Origin: Sediminispirochaeta bajacaliforniensis DSM 16054
GTDB taxonomy: Bacteria > Spirochaetota > Spirochaetia > DSM-16054 > Sediminispirochaetaceae
DNA length: 64,000 bases
Direction: 5' to 3'
Assembly: GCF_000378205.1 (NCBI RefSeq)
Contig: NZ_KB899408.1
Coordinates: 185,797-249,796 of the forward strand
Shown here: positions 16,470 through 25,540 of the stretch, piece by piece
Numbering within the stretch: the first letter of the stretch is position 1
How the letters are laid out: each line of letters opens with the position of its first letter
Made by a program: the position numbers and the translations under genes
Notes under the pieces: model-generated
What the model saw: the letters and a program-made list of their open reading frames with translations, nothing else
What the model was told of the DNA's origin: nothing
The model's database searches: none

Positions 16470-17006
16470 ATGCGGAAAAAACCATCACCAATTGTTTTTC
16501 TTGTTGTCCTAAGCATACTTCCTTCCTTTTCGCTTTTTGCTGCAGGCAGGCAGGAAAAAACTTCCAGAGGAGAGTCCGCTGTTCATTTTACTTCGAAAAG
16601 TCTTGTAAAAATCCTTGAGGAAAGGAACGATGTTACATTTATTGCTTCCGCATTACGCCAAAGCGGTCTTGCAAAGCAGATGGCAGAACTTGACGGATAC
16701 ACCCTTTTTGTTCCTACCGACGATGTGATTGCACGTTTGCCTGAACGGGCGAGGAAAGCTCTCTCTTCGGATCCCCAGGCGCTTTTGGATGTTCTTACCG
16801 CGCAGATGGTAAAGGGGATTGTTACCGTCGAAGAGTTGAGGAAGCGACCGAGCGTAGAAACGCTATCAGGTATCCGCCTTCAGGTTGGAAGCCGAAACGG
16901 GCGGATTACCATTGCCGATTCCGACCTCATAAGCGAGGACCTTTTCGGCAATGGCTTCCTTGTTCATGTGGTGACGGGAATCATTGTTCCCGGTATCAAG
17001 CTTTGA
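16470..17006 (+). CDS. Secreted fasciclin (FAS1)-domain protein
   Basis: A 178-residue exported protein. After a signal peptide ending near LFAAG, one FAS1 domain is seen with the typical LAELDGYTLFVPTDDVI-like segment, then LLDVLTAQMVKG, then ETLSGIRLQVGSRNGRITI, and GFLVHVVTGIIVP at the end. FAS1 domains mediate adhesion or protein-protein contacts at surfaces. The ATG at 16470 after CAGGAGACC is chosen over the upstream ATG at 16434. It is monocistronic, behind the vor terminator and convergent with the next gene. Confidence 0.85.
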   Translation: MRKKPSPIVFLVVLSILPSFSLFAAGRQEKTSRGESAVHFTSKSLVKILEERNDVTFIASALRQSGLAKQMAELDGYTLFVPTDDVIARLPERARKALSSDPQALLDVLTAQMVKGIVTVEELRKRPSVETLSGIRLQVGSRNGRITIADSDLISEDLFGNGFLVHVVTGIIVPGIKL

Positions 17007-17018
17007 GCGGCATCTGCG

Positions 17019-17774
17019 TCAGTTGCCGCGGGAGAGAACGAGAAAGAGTGCCCCTCCAATTGCAACTATAAGGACAAGGGTCATGATCAAGCGTCCGAAA
17101 AGCGATGCAGCGGTCTTGCCGAGAACGGAATGCCAATCGTCATCCAGAGTTATTGCCGTTTTTGCCTTCTCCTGTGCCTCTTTTGTCTCCAGCAGATCGG
17201 GAAAGGCGAGTGCCCGGTGATACAGAAAGCAACTAAGGGCGAAAAAGGCGGTCGGCCTGGCTTCCTCATCTTCGGAAGGGTGAAAAAGCAGCACGCAGCT
17301 CTCTCCCTGATACTGCTCTGTACCGTCGAAATCGGCGATAAGCGTGCTTCCCGTCTCCAACGCTGTGTTCTTTTTCCAGCCGAAAATGTAGCGACTCCGC
17401 AGCTTCGATCCTATTCGGCTGAAGAGACTGGTAGTCTGCATCTTTTCTATAATCGGCACTACGGTGATCATACCCTCCCTTAGCAATTTTGAAATTCTGA
17501 AAGGCTCGATGATTCGAAGGATCAGACGATAGAAAACGAATCCGAGGGCCGCAATGATGACCAGGGAAGCCGCCGCCGATGAACCTGCTCCCAGACTTCT
17601 GGCCGAGAGAACGAGCAGGCCCCCTACAACCAGGGCCACAATCAGATTAACGTACCAACCAATTGCTCCTCTGGCGAGGATAAAGCGTGCTGTCGTAAAG
17701 GGGCGCGGTACCGGCATCGAGCGGAGAAATGCCGCCGTCGCCTCTGTTTTTTCCTTTTCCTGCATAGCATCCAT
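17019..17774 (-). CDS. Membrane protein of unknown function
   Basis: A 251-residue protein that I do not recognise. It has two closely spaced N-terminal hydrophobic helices (WYVNLIVALVVGGLLVLSA and AAASLVIIAALGFVFYRLIL), a central soluble part of about 110 residues, and a C-terminal helix near the end (LIMTLVLIVAIGGALFLVL). GGAGG is only 1 nt from ATG 17774 but 10 nt from the in-frame ATG 17765, so the second is a good alternative start. It is convergent with the fasciclin gene, with 12 nt between stops. Confidence 0.65.
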   Translation of the reverse strand: MDAMQEKEKTEATAAFLRSMPVPRPFTTARFILARGAIGWYVNLIVALVVGGLLVLSARSLGAGSSAAASLVIIAALGFVFYRLILRIIEPFRISKLLREGMITVVPIIEKMQTTSLFSRIGSKLRSRYIFGWKKNTALETGSTLIADFDGTEQYQGESCVLLFHPSEDEEARPTAFFALSCFLYHRALAFPDLLETKEAQEKAKTAITLDDDWHSVLGKTAASLFGRLIMTLVLIVAIGGALFLVLSRGN

Positions 17775-17884
17775 ACCTCCATCCTACAAGAGTCTTGGCG
17801 TCTCTTCAAGAAAAGGTTTGATATGCATTAAATATACGTGTATAGTCATCTGAATGAATATATATGCACCTGTAGGAGTTTTTT

Positions 17885-19354
17885 ATGGCGAATCAAAGCA
17901 TTCCGTCAACGACGGTACGGTTTAGTAGCGGGATAGATATCCCCCTGGAGCTTCACAAGGTACGAGTTGTTCAAAAGCTCTACCTGCTCCCAATCGAAGA
18001 GCGGCTTCGCGCAATCAGAGAGGCAGGCTTTAACTCGTTTCTTTTAAGCACGCGGGATACTTATCTTGATATGCTTACCGATTCCGGCTGTAATGCCATG
18101 AGTGACCGCCAGCATGCCGCGATGATGGTTGCGGACGATGCCTATGCCGGTAGCCAGAGTTACGACCGCATGGCGGCCAAAGTGCTTGAACTCTTCGGCA
18201 AGCAGTTTATCCTGCCTGTTCACCAGGGCCGCGCGGCTGAAAACATCGTCAGCAGGGCCTTTGTTCGCCCCGGCCACCATATTCCCATGAACTATCATTT
18301 TACTACCACCAAGGCACACATCGAACTGAACGGCGGAACCTTGCATGAGATCTACACCGATGAGGCCCTTAAGGTGAAAAGTGATCACCCCTTCAAGGGG
18401 AATATGGATATCGAGAAGCTTCGAAAGCTCATTGCCGAAGTCGGAACATCCGTGATTCCCTTCATACGCCTCGAGGCCTCGACCAATCTGATCGGCGGAC
18501 AGCCCTTTTCCATGGAAAATATGCGCCAGGTGCGTGAAGTCGCCGACCAGACAGGGCTTATGATTGTTCTCGATGCAAGTCTTATCGGTGAGAATGCCTG
18601 GTTCATTAAGCAGCGCGAGGAAGGCTACAGCCAAAAAAGTATGGGAGATATCATTGGCGAGATGTCGGACCTTGCCGATCTTGTCTACTTTTCCGCCCGA
18701 AAGCTCTCCTCAAGCCGCGGGGGTGTTATCTGTACTGCCAAAGAGGAGCTCTACGAGCAGATGAGGGACCTGGTCCCTTTGTACGAGGGCTTTCTTACCT
18801 ACGGCGGCATGTCTGTCAGAGAGATCGAGGCGATGGCGGTTGGGCTCGAAGAGACCCTTGACGACCAGATGATCTGTCAGTCTCCCTCCTTTATCGACTA
18901 CTTTGTTCGTAAGGTCGATAGCCTGGGCATTCCGGTAGTGACCCCTGCCGGGGCTCTCGGCGCCCATATCGATGCCGGAAGCTTCCTCTCTCATTTGCCC
19001 CAGAACGATTACCCGGCCGGTGCCCTGGTCGCCGCTTTTTATCTTGTCTCCGGCATCCGCGGGATGGAGCGTGGAACCATCAGCAGTGTTCGCTTGGATG
19101 ACGGCAGCGATATGCTTGCGGATATCGAGTTGATGCGCCTTGCTTTTCCCCGGCGGGTTTTTACCCTCAGTCAGGTTGAATACGCGGTGGATAGGCTGCA
19201 TTGGCTCTATCGGAATAGGGAACTGGTCGGCGGCCTTGAGTGGGATCTGGAGCCGAAGGTTCTGCGCTTCTTTGTCGGCCGCCTGAAGGCAAAGGGCGAT
19301 TGGCCTGAAAGGTTGATGGCGAAGTTCCGTGCCGATTTCGGCGACAGCCTGTAA
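17885..19354 (+). CDS. tnaA: Tryptophanase / tyrosine phenol-lyase family PLP enzyme
   Basis: A 489-residue beta-eliminating lyase. Family features include FNSFLLSTRDTYLDMLTDSG, DDAYAGSQSY, LPVHQGRAAENI, NYHFTTTKAHIELNGG, and the PLP-lysine region FSARKLSSSRGG. TAGGAG precedes ATG 17885. The reaction would be cleavage of tryptophan (or tyrosine) to indole (or phenol), pyruvate and ammonia. Pyruvate could feed the pyruvate:ferredoxin oxidoreductase at 29.2-32.8 kb. Substrate choice between the two amino acids is not decided here. I saw no tnaC-type leader peptide. Confidence 0.82.
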   Translation: MANQSIPSTTVRFSSGIDIPLELHKVRVVQKLYLLPIEERLRAIREAGFNSFLLSTRDTYLDMLTDSGCNAMSDRQHAAMMVADDAYAGSQSYDRMAAKVLELFGKQFILPVHQGRAAENIVSRAFVRPGHHIPMNYHFTTTKAHIELNGGTLHEIYTDEALKVKSDHPFKGNMDIEKLRKLIAEVGTSVIPFIRLEASTNLIGGQPFSMENMRQVREVADQTGLMIVLDASLIGENAWFIKQREEGYSQKSMGDIIGEMSDLADLVYFSARKLSSSRGGVICTAKEELYEQMRDLVPLYEGFLTYGGMSVREIEAMAVGLEETLDDQMICQSPSFIDYFVRKVDSLGIPVVTPAGALGAHIDAGSFLSHLPQNDYPAGALVAAFYLVSGIRGMERGTISSVRLDDGSDMLADIELMRLAFPRRVFTLSQVEYAVDRLHWLYRNRELVGGLEWDLEPKVLRFFVGRLKAKGDWPERLMAKFRADFGDSL

Positions 19355-19358
19355 AAGA

Positions 19359-19413
19359 GAACAGGAAGGATCTGGGAGAGGGACGCCAAAGGCGTTGATC
19401 CTCTCCCCTGTTC
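19359..19413 (+). terminator. Long composite hairpin between the lyase and uup genes
   Basis: Three nested stems: GAACAG/CTGTTC, GGGAGAGG/CCTCTCCC, and ACGCC/GGCGT around an AAA loop. It starts 4 nt after the lyase stop and ends 17 nt before the uup start. With no T-tract it may act as an attenuator or 3' stabiliser. Confidence 0.65.
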
Positions 19414-19430
19414 ATCGATATGATGCCCTT

Positions 19431-21215
19431 ATGGCACTCATCGGCGTACAGAATTTGACTATCTCCTTTGGTGGTCCTCCGCTTCTCGACGGCATTGATC
19501 TCCAGATTGAAGAAGGAGACAGACTTTGCCTGCTCGGGCGAAACGGCGCGGGGAAATCGACCTTTATGAAGGCTTTGGCCGCTCTTATACCATCGGACGA
19601 TGGAAAGATCGCGCGGCGGAAGGGGCTTTCCACCGCTTACCTTTCCCAGGATTTTCCCGATGATTTTTCAGGTCCCGCTTTGGAGTTCGTGATGGGGGGA
19701 GTTGGCGAACGCCGGCTTGCGGCAGAGCAGAGTTTAACCCTGCTGGGAGTACCTGCCGAGCAGAATGTATCCTCTTTGTCCGGGGGCCAGAAGCGCAGGG
19801 TCCTCCTTGCGCAGGTTCTTGCTGCCGGGGCCGATCTGTTGCTTCTTGATGAACCGACAAACCACCTTGATATCGATACCATTCTCAAACTCGAGGATTT
19901 TTTACTGCGCCGGGTCAAGAGTGTGGTCTTTGTTACCCACGATCGTTCCTTTGCCAGGCAACTGGCTAACCGTGTTGCCGAGATCGATAGGGGAAAACTG
20001 TATAGCTTCAGCTGTTCTTATGATGAGTTCCTCAGTCGCAGGGACGAGCTGCTGGAGGCAGAGCGTCGTGCCTGGGAGGTCTTTGATAAAAAGCTTGCCG
20101 GAGAAGAGGCGTGGCTACGGCGTGGGATTCGGGCCAGGCGGACCCGTAACGAGGGGAGAGTCAAGGCCCTGATGCAGATGCGCGATGCCTACCGTCAGCG
20201 GCGGGAACGAAGTGGTCATGCCCGGATGGAAATCCATACAGGTGAACGCAGCGGCGATATCGTCATCAAAACAAAGAACCTCACCTTCGGCTACGACTCT
20301 GTACTTCCCATCGTAAAAGACTTTTCGACCGTCATAGAGCGTGGAGACCGGGTCGGTATCGTCGGCCCAAACGGCTCGGGAAAAACCACCCTGCTTCGCC
20401 TCCTTCTCGGCCAGTTGGAGCCTCTAAGCGGAAGCGTTCGCCTCGGCACCAATGTCATCCCGCTCTTCTTTGATCAGCTTCGCGGGGACCTCGATCCGGA
20501 CAAAACGGTGGCGGAGAACGTTGCCGACGGATTTGACACCGTAACGCTAAACGGTAGAAAGCGGCACATCATCGGATATCTCAGGGATTTTCTCTTTTCC
20601 GAGGAACGGGCAAAAAGCCCCGTGGCCCACCTTTCCGGAGGCGAAAGGAACAGGTTGCTCCTTGCCCGGCTTTTTGCGCGGCCCTCGAATCTTCTTATCT
20701 TTGACGAACCCACGAACGATCTCGATGTGGATACCCTGGAGCTTCTCGAAGAGCTTCTCCAGGAGTACGAAGGGACCCTTCTTCTGGTAAGCCACGACCG
20801 ATCGTTTCTCGATAATGTGGTAACCGATTGTCTCGTCTTTACCGGGGACGGACAGATTGCAGAACTTGCCGGCGGCTATGCCGACTGGGCCAATTCTCCG
20901 CTGTTTGATTCGGTCCGTGAAAAGGGTGAAGATAAGGAGTCGGAGCCAAAGGGCGAAAAGCCGAAAACCCGCGATAAGGTAAAACTCACGTTCAAGCAGC
21001 ACCGGGAACTGGAGGCCCTTCCCGATGCCATTTCCGCTTTGGAAGAAGAACAGGAAACCATCCATAAACGGCTCTCCGACCCTGAACTCTATAAAAACGG
21101 CGACGAAGATCCGTCGCTGCTAACCAAAAGGCTCGAAGAACTTGACGGGGAATTGGCTACGGCCTACCAGAGATGGGAAGAGCTCGATGCGATTGATCAG
21201 GCGGAAAGGGCGTGA
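19431..21215 (+). CDS. uup: ABC-F family ATPase (Uup-like)
   Basis: A 594-residue soluble tandem ATPase without membrane segments. Half one has GRNGAGKST, LSGGQKRRVLLAQVL and LLLLDEPTNHLD. Half two has GPNGSGKTT, LSGGERNRLLLARLF and LLIFDEPTNDLD. Between them is the interdomain helical linker (KLAGEEAWLRRGIRARRTRN), and at the end the coiled-coil C-terminal domain (HRELEALPDAISALEEEQ) typical of Uup. Such proteins act on the ribosome or on branched DNA. Start ATG 19431 (MALIGVQNL); the frame is open further upstream. Confidence 0.92.
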   Translation: MALIGVQNLTISFGGPPLLDGIDLQIEEGDRLCLLGRNGAGKSTFMKALAALIPSDDGKIARRKGLSTAYLSQDFPDDFSGPALEFVMGGVGERRLAAEQSLTLLGVPAEQNVSSLSGGQKRRVLLAQVLAAGADLLLLDEPTNHLDIDTILKLEDFLLRRVKSVVFVTHDRSFARQLANRVAEIDRGKLYSFSCSYDEFLSRRDELLEAERRAWEVFDKKLAGEEAWLRRGIRARRTRNEGRVKALMQMRDAYRQRRERSGHARMEIHTGERSGDIVIKTKNLTFGYDSVLPIVKDFSTVIERGDRVGIVGPNGSGKTTLLRLLLGQLEPLSGSVRLGTNVIPLFFDQLRGDLDPDKTVAENVADGFDTVTLNGRKRHIIGYLRDFLFSEERAKSPVAHLSGGERNRLLLARLFARPSNLLIFDEPTNDLDVDTLELLEELLQEYEGTLLLVSHDRSFLDNVVTDCLVFTGDGQIAELAGGYADWANSPLFDSVREKGEDKESEPKGEKPKTRDKVKLTFKQHRELEALPDAISALEEEQETIHKRLSDPELYKNGDEDPSLLTKRLEELDGELATAYQRWEELDAIDQAERA

Positions 21216-21228
21216 GGTTCTCTCTACT

Positions 21229-22224
21229 TCATTGGGCTGAAAGTCTGTCTATCAGTTTTCCTTGAAGCTTGTATCGAATAAAGGGTGTCCCATCCTCTCC
21301 CTTTTCGATGCGACTTTTGAGAATGGAAAAGGCCAGTTTCCCCATTTCGCTATGAGGAAATTGAAATGTGGTGAGGGGCGGATGGATAAATCTGCTTTCC
21401 GGTAGGTAGTCAAATCCTGTCAGCGTTACCTCTTCGGCTATTCTGAATCCAAGAAGTACCAGGGTCTGGTAGAATTTTAATGCGATAGTGTCATCACAGC
21501 AGACAAAGGCTGAGGGCGATGTTCCCTTTTTGATCTGAATGGGCAGGGATGTGTTCTCATTGGAAAGAGGATCTATGCGAATGAAATCTTCTTTGGTGAA
21601 GGTAATCCCCAGTGCTTTCACTCCGCGCTTAAAGGCGTCTTCCCGCTCATGGACATCGATATCTTTGCCGTTATTTGTGACAAGCCCAATGTGTCGATGG
21701 CCCTTCCTGTAAAGATGGTGAAGAATCTTATAGGTTGCATCCGTATTGTCTACGCCGATCTGATCGCAGAACATTATGGGAATATCGGACCCGATAAGTA
21801 CCATTGGCTTGTTCAGTGATTCCAGTGCTGAGATATTCTGGTGTTCCAGATCCGATGCCAAAAGGATAAATCCTTCCGACTCCGGGAAATTTGAATCGAT
21901 ATCCTGGGGAAGGTCCTGAAAATAGGTCATGTTGATATTATATCCTGCGCTACGAGCTTCCGTGGATAAGCCTTCTACGAGATCGTCGAAATAGGCAGAG
22001 TAGAGTCGGCTGCTTTCCTGCAAGTGGCCGTTTTTCGTGATTTTTAAAAAAGTAATATTTCTTTTAGGCGAATTGATCTTTCCCTTATAGTTCATTTCTT
22101 TTGCAATGGCGAGAATTTGTTCCCGCATTTTTTCTCCAACCCCTGGTTTGTTGTTGAGGACAAGGGAAACTGTTGCTGCAGAAACGTTTGCCCGTTCGGC
22201 GATATCACTTATTCTGACCTTCAT
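21229..22224 (-). CDS. LacI-family transcriptional regulator
   Basis: A 331-residue regulator with an N-terminal helix-turn-helix (MKVRISDIAERANVSAATVS, LVLNNKPGVG) and a periplasmic-binding-protein-like sugar-sensing domain. ATG 22224 is chosen because it gives the family-typical N-terminus, although no good ribosome site precedes it. It is divergent from the ABC sugar operon at 22.4-27.6 kb, with a 15-bp palindrome between them, so local control of that operon is likely. Confidence 0.9.
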   Translation of the reverse strand: MKVRISDIAERANVSAATVSLVLNNKPGVGEKMREQILAIAKEMNYKGKINSPKRNITFLKITKNGHLQESSRLYSAYFDDLVEGLSTEARSAGYNINMTYFQDLPQDIDSNFPESEGFILLASDLEHQNISALESLNKPMVLIGSDIPIMFCDQIGVDNTDATYKILHHLYRKGHRHIGLVTNNGKDIDVHEREDAFKRGVKALGITFTKEDFIRIDPLSNENTSLPIQIKKGTSPSAFVCCDDTIALKFYQTLVLLGFRIAEEVTLTGFDYLPESRFIHPPLTTFQFPHSEMGKLAFSILKSRIEKGEDGTPFIRYKLQGKLIDRLSAQ

Positions 22225-22277
22225 TTGATTAGTATAAACGTCTGGATTATGAGGGTCAATAAAAAATAAATTTATCA

Positions 22278-22292
22278 ACTAAATTATTTAGT
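22278..22292. promoter_or_regulatory. Candidate LacI-family operator
   Basis: ACTAAATTATTTAGT is a perfect inverted repeat (ACTAAA, TTA, TTTAGT) in the divergent promoter region between the LacI-type gene and the transporter operon. Its size and position suit an operator, although its centre lacks the CG of many LacI sites. Confidence 0.5.
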
Positions 22293-22340
22293 AATATAGA
22301 TGAATAGTATAAATAATAAAAGTAAAAATATTATTAAAAG

Positions 22341-22369
22341 TTGACAATAATTTTATTGAATTATAGAAT
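22341..22369 (+). promoter_or_regulatory. Sigma-70-type promoter of the LacI-linked ABC operon
   Basis: A consensus TTGACA at 22341-22346, a 17-nt spacer, and TAGAAT at 22364-22369, 33 nt before the binding-protein start. Confidence 0.7.
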
Positions 22370-22402
22370 ATTAGAAAGCCTATTATTAAGGAGAGCGGAG
22401 AT

Positions 22403-23737
22403 ATGAAAAGACTCATATGGGTAGTATGCATATTGTCTTTGTGGCTGCCCCTTGCCTTTGCCGGCGGTCAGCAGGACCCTTCGAAGCAGAATAAAGGAGA
22501 CGAAGTTTTCTGGCTCTATGAAACGGCGACTCCGGAAAATGAACAGGCCTTCCGGGACTACTTTGTGAAAGTCGTAAATGAACGATCGGATACCTATCAT
22601 TTGAACGTACGGTTTGATGCGAATTTTGATCAGAATATTCGAACTTCTATGCTGGCGGGAGCCGGCCCAGATATCGTTCAGACGGCGGGACCGTCGTATG
22701 TACAAGAATTTGCCGAAGAAGATTATCTGCTGCCGCTTGATTCCTATGCCGAAAAATACGGCTGGAAAGATCGTTTTTTCCCCATGATGATTGAACTGGG
22801 ATCCTATAACGGAAAACTTTATGCTTTGCCAAAAACCTATGAGGCAATGGTTTTGTTTTACAATAAAAGCCTCTTTGAGAAAAACGGATGGAAGCTTCCG
22901 ACCAGTTGGAAAGAGTTTGATGCACTCTGCCGGCAAATCAAACAAAGCGGCACCATTCCCATCGTTTCGGGAAACTCCTCGTGGAAGCCAACCAACGAAC
23001 ACTATGTGACGATTTTTTTCAATCACATTGCAGGCCCGGACAATGTGAAAAAGGCTTTGAAGGGTGAAATACCCTGGACCGATCCTGTTTTTGTGAAAGC
23101 CATTACCACATTGAAATACTATTTTCAGAACTATTTCACACCCGATTACTTTTCCTTTGCCGATATTGATGCGCTTAATGTGCTTGCTCAGGGGGAGGCG
23201 GCAATGTATCCGTCCGGAACATGGAACTTTCAGAATATCGGTACCTATTTCGAAGAGGCGGGGAACGAATGGGACTGGGCACCATTGCCTTCTGCAGAGG
23301 GAGTTGAATTTCCGGTCTATGATCTTGGTATCGGCGCCACATTGTCAATCAATAAGAAATCGGAACATGCCGATGAAGCTGCGGAGATTCTGGATACCTT
23401 AAGCAGCGATAAAGGTATTATCGTTGATTTGAATGCCCATTGGCCGGGTGAGTGGAATCTTCCAATCAATACCATTTCCCGCAAGGATTTCGGTGATAAG
23501 GTTGACCCTCGCTACGCCAGGAGCATAGAAGAAATTGCGAGAGCGGTCGACCAGGGGGGATACGGTTACACTACCTGGACCTTTTGGCCGCCCAAAACCA
23601 ATCAGTATCTCTGGGAGAGCATAGAGAAGGTGTGGCTCGATCAGCTTTCCCCGGAAGAGTATCTTGCCGAGCTTGATAGGGTTTTTCAGGAGGAGCTTGC
23701 CGAAGGAAAGGTCCCTCCGGTACCTAATTCCAAGTAA
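22403..23737 (+). CDS. Extracellular solute-binding protein, family 1 (sugar)
   Basis: A 444-residue binding protein with a signal peptide (MKRLIWVVCILSLWLPLAFAGG). SBP-family-1 landmarks include AGAGPDIVQTAGPSYV, ALPKTYEAMVLFYNKSLFEK, GWKLPTSWKEFDALC, and the late GATLSINKKSEHADEAAEIL. AAGGAGAG precedes ATG 22403. First gene of an operon with two permeases and an ADP-ribosylglycohydrolase-like protein. No ATPase gene is in the operon, so a shared MsmK/UgpC-type ATPase from elsewhere is probably used. Confidence 0.92.
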   Translation: MKRLIWVVCILSLWLPLAFAGGQQDPSKQNKGDEVFWLYETATPENEQAFRDYFVKVVNERSDTYHLNVRFDANFDQNIRTSMLAGAGPDIVQTAGPSYVQEFAEEDYLLPLDSYAEKYGWKDRFFPMMIELGSYNGKLYALPKTYEAMVLFYNKSLFEKNGWKLPTSWKEFDALCRQIKQSGTIPIVSGNSSWKPTNEHYVTIFFNHIAGPDNVKKALKGEIPWTDPVFVKAITTLKYYFQNYFTPDYFSFADIDALNVLAQGEAAMYPSGTWNFQNIGTYFEEAGNEWDWAPLPSAEGVEFPVYDLGIGATLSINKKSEHADEAAEILDTLSSDKGIIVDLNAHWPGEWNLPINTISRKDFGDKVDPRYARSIEEIARAVDQGGYGYTTWTFWPPKTNQYLWESIEKVWLDQLSPEEYLAELDRVFQEELAEGKVPPVPNSK

Positions 23738-23749
23738 AGCTTTTATGCT

Positions 23750-23775
23750 ATGGCAGGCTCCACGGGGCCTGCCAT
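23750..23775 (+). terminator. Intercistronic hairpin after the binding-protein gene
   Basis: ATGGCAGGC, an 8-nt loop, GCCTGCCAT: a perfect 9-bp stem between binding-protein and permease genes, probably attenuating downstream expression or protecting the upstream mRNA. Confidence 0.6.
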
Positions 23776-23802
23776 ATTGTCAAGACTGAAAGAGAGAGAC
23801 AG

Positions 23803-24681
23803 ATGAAAACCAAACCGAGCAAGATGACCGATGCATATTTTATACTTCCCGCATTAATTATTAATATTGCCATCATTCTTATTCCTGCATTGCTGACCAT
23901 CGTTATGTCGTTTACCAAGTGGAATGGCCTTGGTATGCCGGAATTCAACGGATTGGATAATTTTTTTACATTGTTTCAGAATGAAAACTACATAATTGCG
24001 ATCGTTAATAATCTGAAATGGACAGCATTTTTTCTTACCGTGCCCATCATTCTTTCCCTCTGTATCGCCATGTTGCTTATGCAGCTGAAGTTTCTGAGAG
24101 ATCCGCTGCAAACTATCTTTTTTATACCCAATGTCATATCTCCTGTGATTATTTGTGCAATTTTCAGCTCGATGATTTTTAATCCCCGGAGCGGTATCCT
24201 TGGTTTTATTAATCGGTCGGAATTACTTCCGTTTGTTTTGAAGAATCCGCTGACATCGGTGCGCCATTCTATTTGGGCCGTTGCTTTTGTCGATAATTGG
24301 CATTGGTGGGGATTCCTGACGGTTGTCTTTCTTGCGGCGATGCGCCAGATAAACGTAGAACTTTTGGAAGCTGCAGAGATGGACGGGGCTTCGTTTTTGC
24401 AAAAGTTCTTTCGCATCGTTATTCCTTCAATAAAATCAAACATTTTCTTTATGCTGCTTATGACGATTATCTGGTCGTTTCTTGCTTTTGACTATGTGTG
24501 GATATTAACCCAGGGCGGCCCCGGCAATTCCAGCGAGATGCTCGCCACACTCTCGTATAAATACTCTTTCTACCATCACGATATAGGAAGCGGCGCCGCG
24601 ACGGCTTTGACAATGAGTCTCCTTGCAGGAGGCGTTATCTACTTCTATGTAAAACATCAAATAGCAGAGGAAGAGCAATGA
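23803..24681 (+). CDS. Sugar ABC transporter permease (MalF-type)
   Basis: A 292-residue inner-membrane protein with about six hydrophobic helices. The EAA loop reads EAAEMDGASFLQKFFRIVIP, the contact site for the ATPase. It resembles the carbohydrate ABC permeases of the MsmF/UgpA class. Its stop overlaps the next permease start in an ATGA arrangement. Confidence 0.92.
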   Translation: MKTKPSKMTDAYFILPALIINIAIILIPALLTIVMSFTKWNGLGMPEFNGLDNFFTLFQNENYIIAIVNNLKWTAFFLTVPIILSLCIAMLLMQLKFLRDPLQTIFFIPNVISPVIICAIFSSMIFNPRSGILGFINRSELLPFVLKNPLTSVRHSIWAVAFVDNWHWWGFLTVVFLAAMRQINVELLEAAEMDGASFLQKFFRIVIPSIKSNIFFMLLMTIIWSFLAFDYVWILTQGGPGNSSEMLATLSYKYSFYHHDIGSGAATALTMSLLAGGVIYFYVKHQIAEEEQ

Positions 24682-25505
24682 AATATACGAAAACAGTCCA
24701 TATCGTTTCGTTACTCGTTTGTCTGGTACTGCTGATTATCACAATTCTGCCACTCGGGCTCATGCTTGTGAACAGCTTTAAATCCAATGTGGCAATAGCA
24801 AATAATCCACTCTCCCTGCCGAAGACTATACATGTTACAAATTTTGTCAGGGCCTGGAAATTCGGTCATCTTGGTACGGCCCTGGTTAATAGTGTGTTGA
24901 TCACAATTTTGACGGTTGTGGTGACGATATTGGTCAGTTGTATGGCTGCTTATGTACTCTCCACAAAACGGATGAAACATTGGAAGGCCATGTCGATCTA
25001 TTTTCTTGCCTGTAATACGATACCGAAACAGCTTTTTATCATCCCGTTGTTTTTCATCCTTCAAAGGATGGGATTGATTAATAATCGGGTGGCTCTGGCC
25101 GTTATCTATTCGGCAATATTTACGCCCTTTGCCATCTTTCTTCTCCGGACATATTTTCTTCAGATAGACAAGGATATCGAGAATTCCGCCAGGGTCGATG
25201 GTGCAGGATCCTTACGAATCTTTTTTAGCATCCTCTTACCCTTGATTCAGCCGGGTATTCTTACCGCGGCTCTCATTGTCGGACTGTGGTGCTGGAACGA
25301 ATTCCTTTTTGCCGTTACCTTTCTGCAAAACGACCTATTTTATACCGTCGCTGTCAGATTCTACAGTTTTACAAGTCGCTATGTTACCGAGTGGGGAACC
25401 CTTATGGCATATGCCGTTATGATTACCATACCCATTCTCCTTTTTTTCATCATCCTACAAAAAAGATTCATATCCGGAATGACTGCCGGAGGCGTTAAAG
25501 GTTGA
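24678..25505 (+). CDS. Sugar ABC transporter permease (MalG-type)
   Basis: A 275-residue partner permease. The N-terminal helix is followed by LGLMLVNSFKSN, and the EAA-type loop is ENSARVDGAGSLRIFFSILL. The start overlaps the previous stop by 4 nt. It forms the membrane channel with the 23803-24681 product. The following gene begins 35 nt downstream of its stop. Confidence 0.92.
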   Translation: MKYTKTVHIVSLLVCLVLLIITILPLGLMLVNSFKSNVAIANNPLSLPKTIHVTNFVRAWKFGHLGTALVNSVLITILTVVVTILVSCMAAYVLSTKRMKHWKAMSIYFLACNTIPKQLFIIPLFFILQRMGLINNRVALAVIYSAIFTPFAIFLLRTYFLQIDKDIENSARVDGAGSLRIFFSILLPLIQPGILTAALIVGLWCWNEFLFAVTFLQNDLFYTVAVRFYSFTSRYVTEWGTLMAYAVMITIPILLFFIILQKRFISGMTAGGVKG

Positions 25506-25540
25506 AAAACGACTATGCCATCTCAAAGGAGTACAACGAT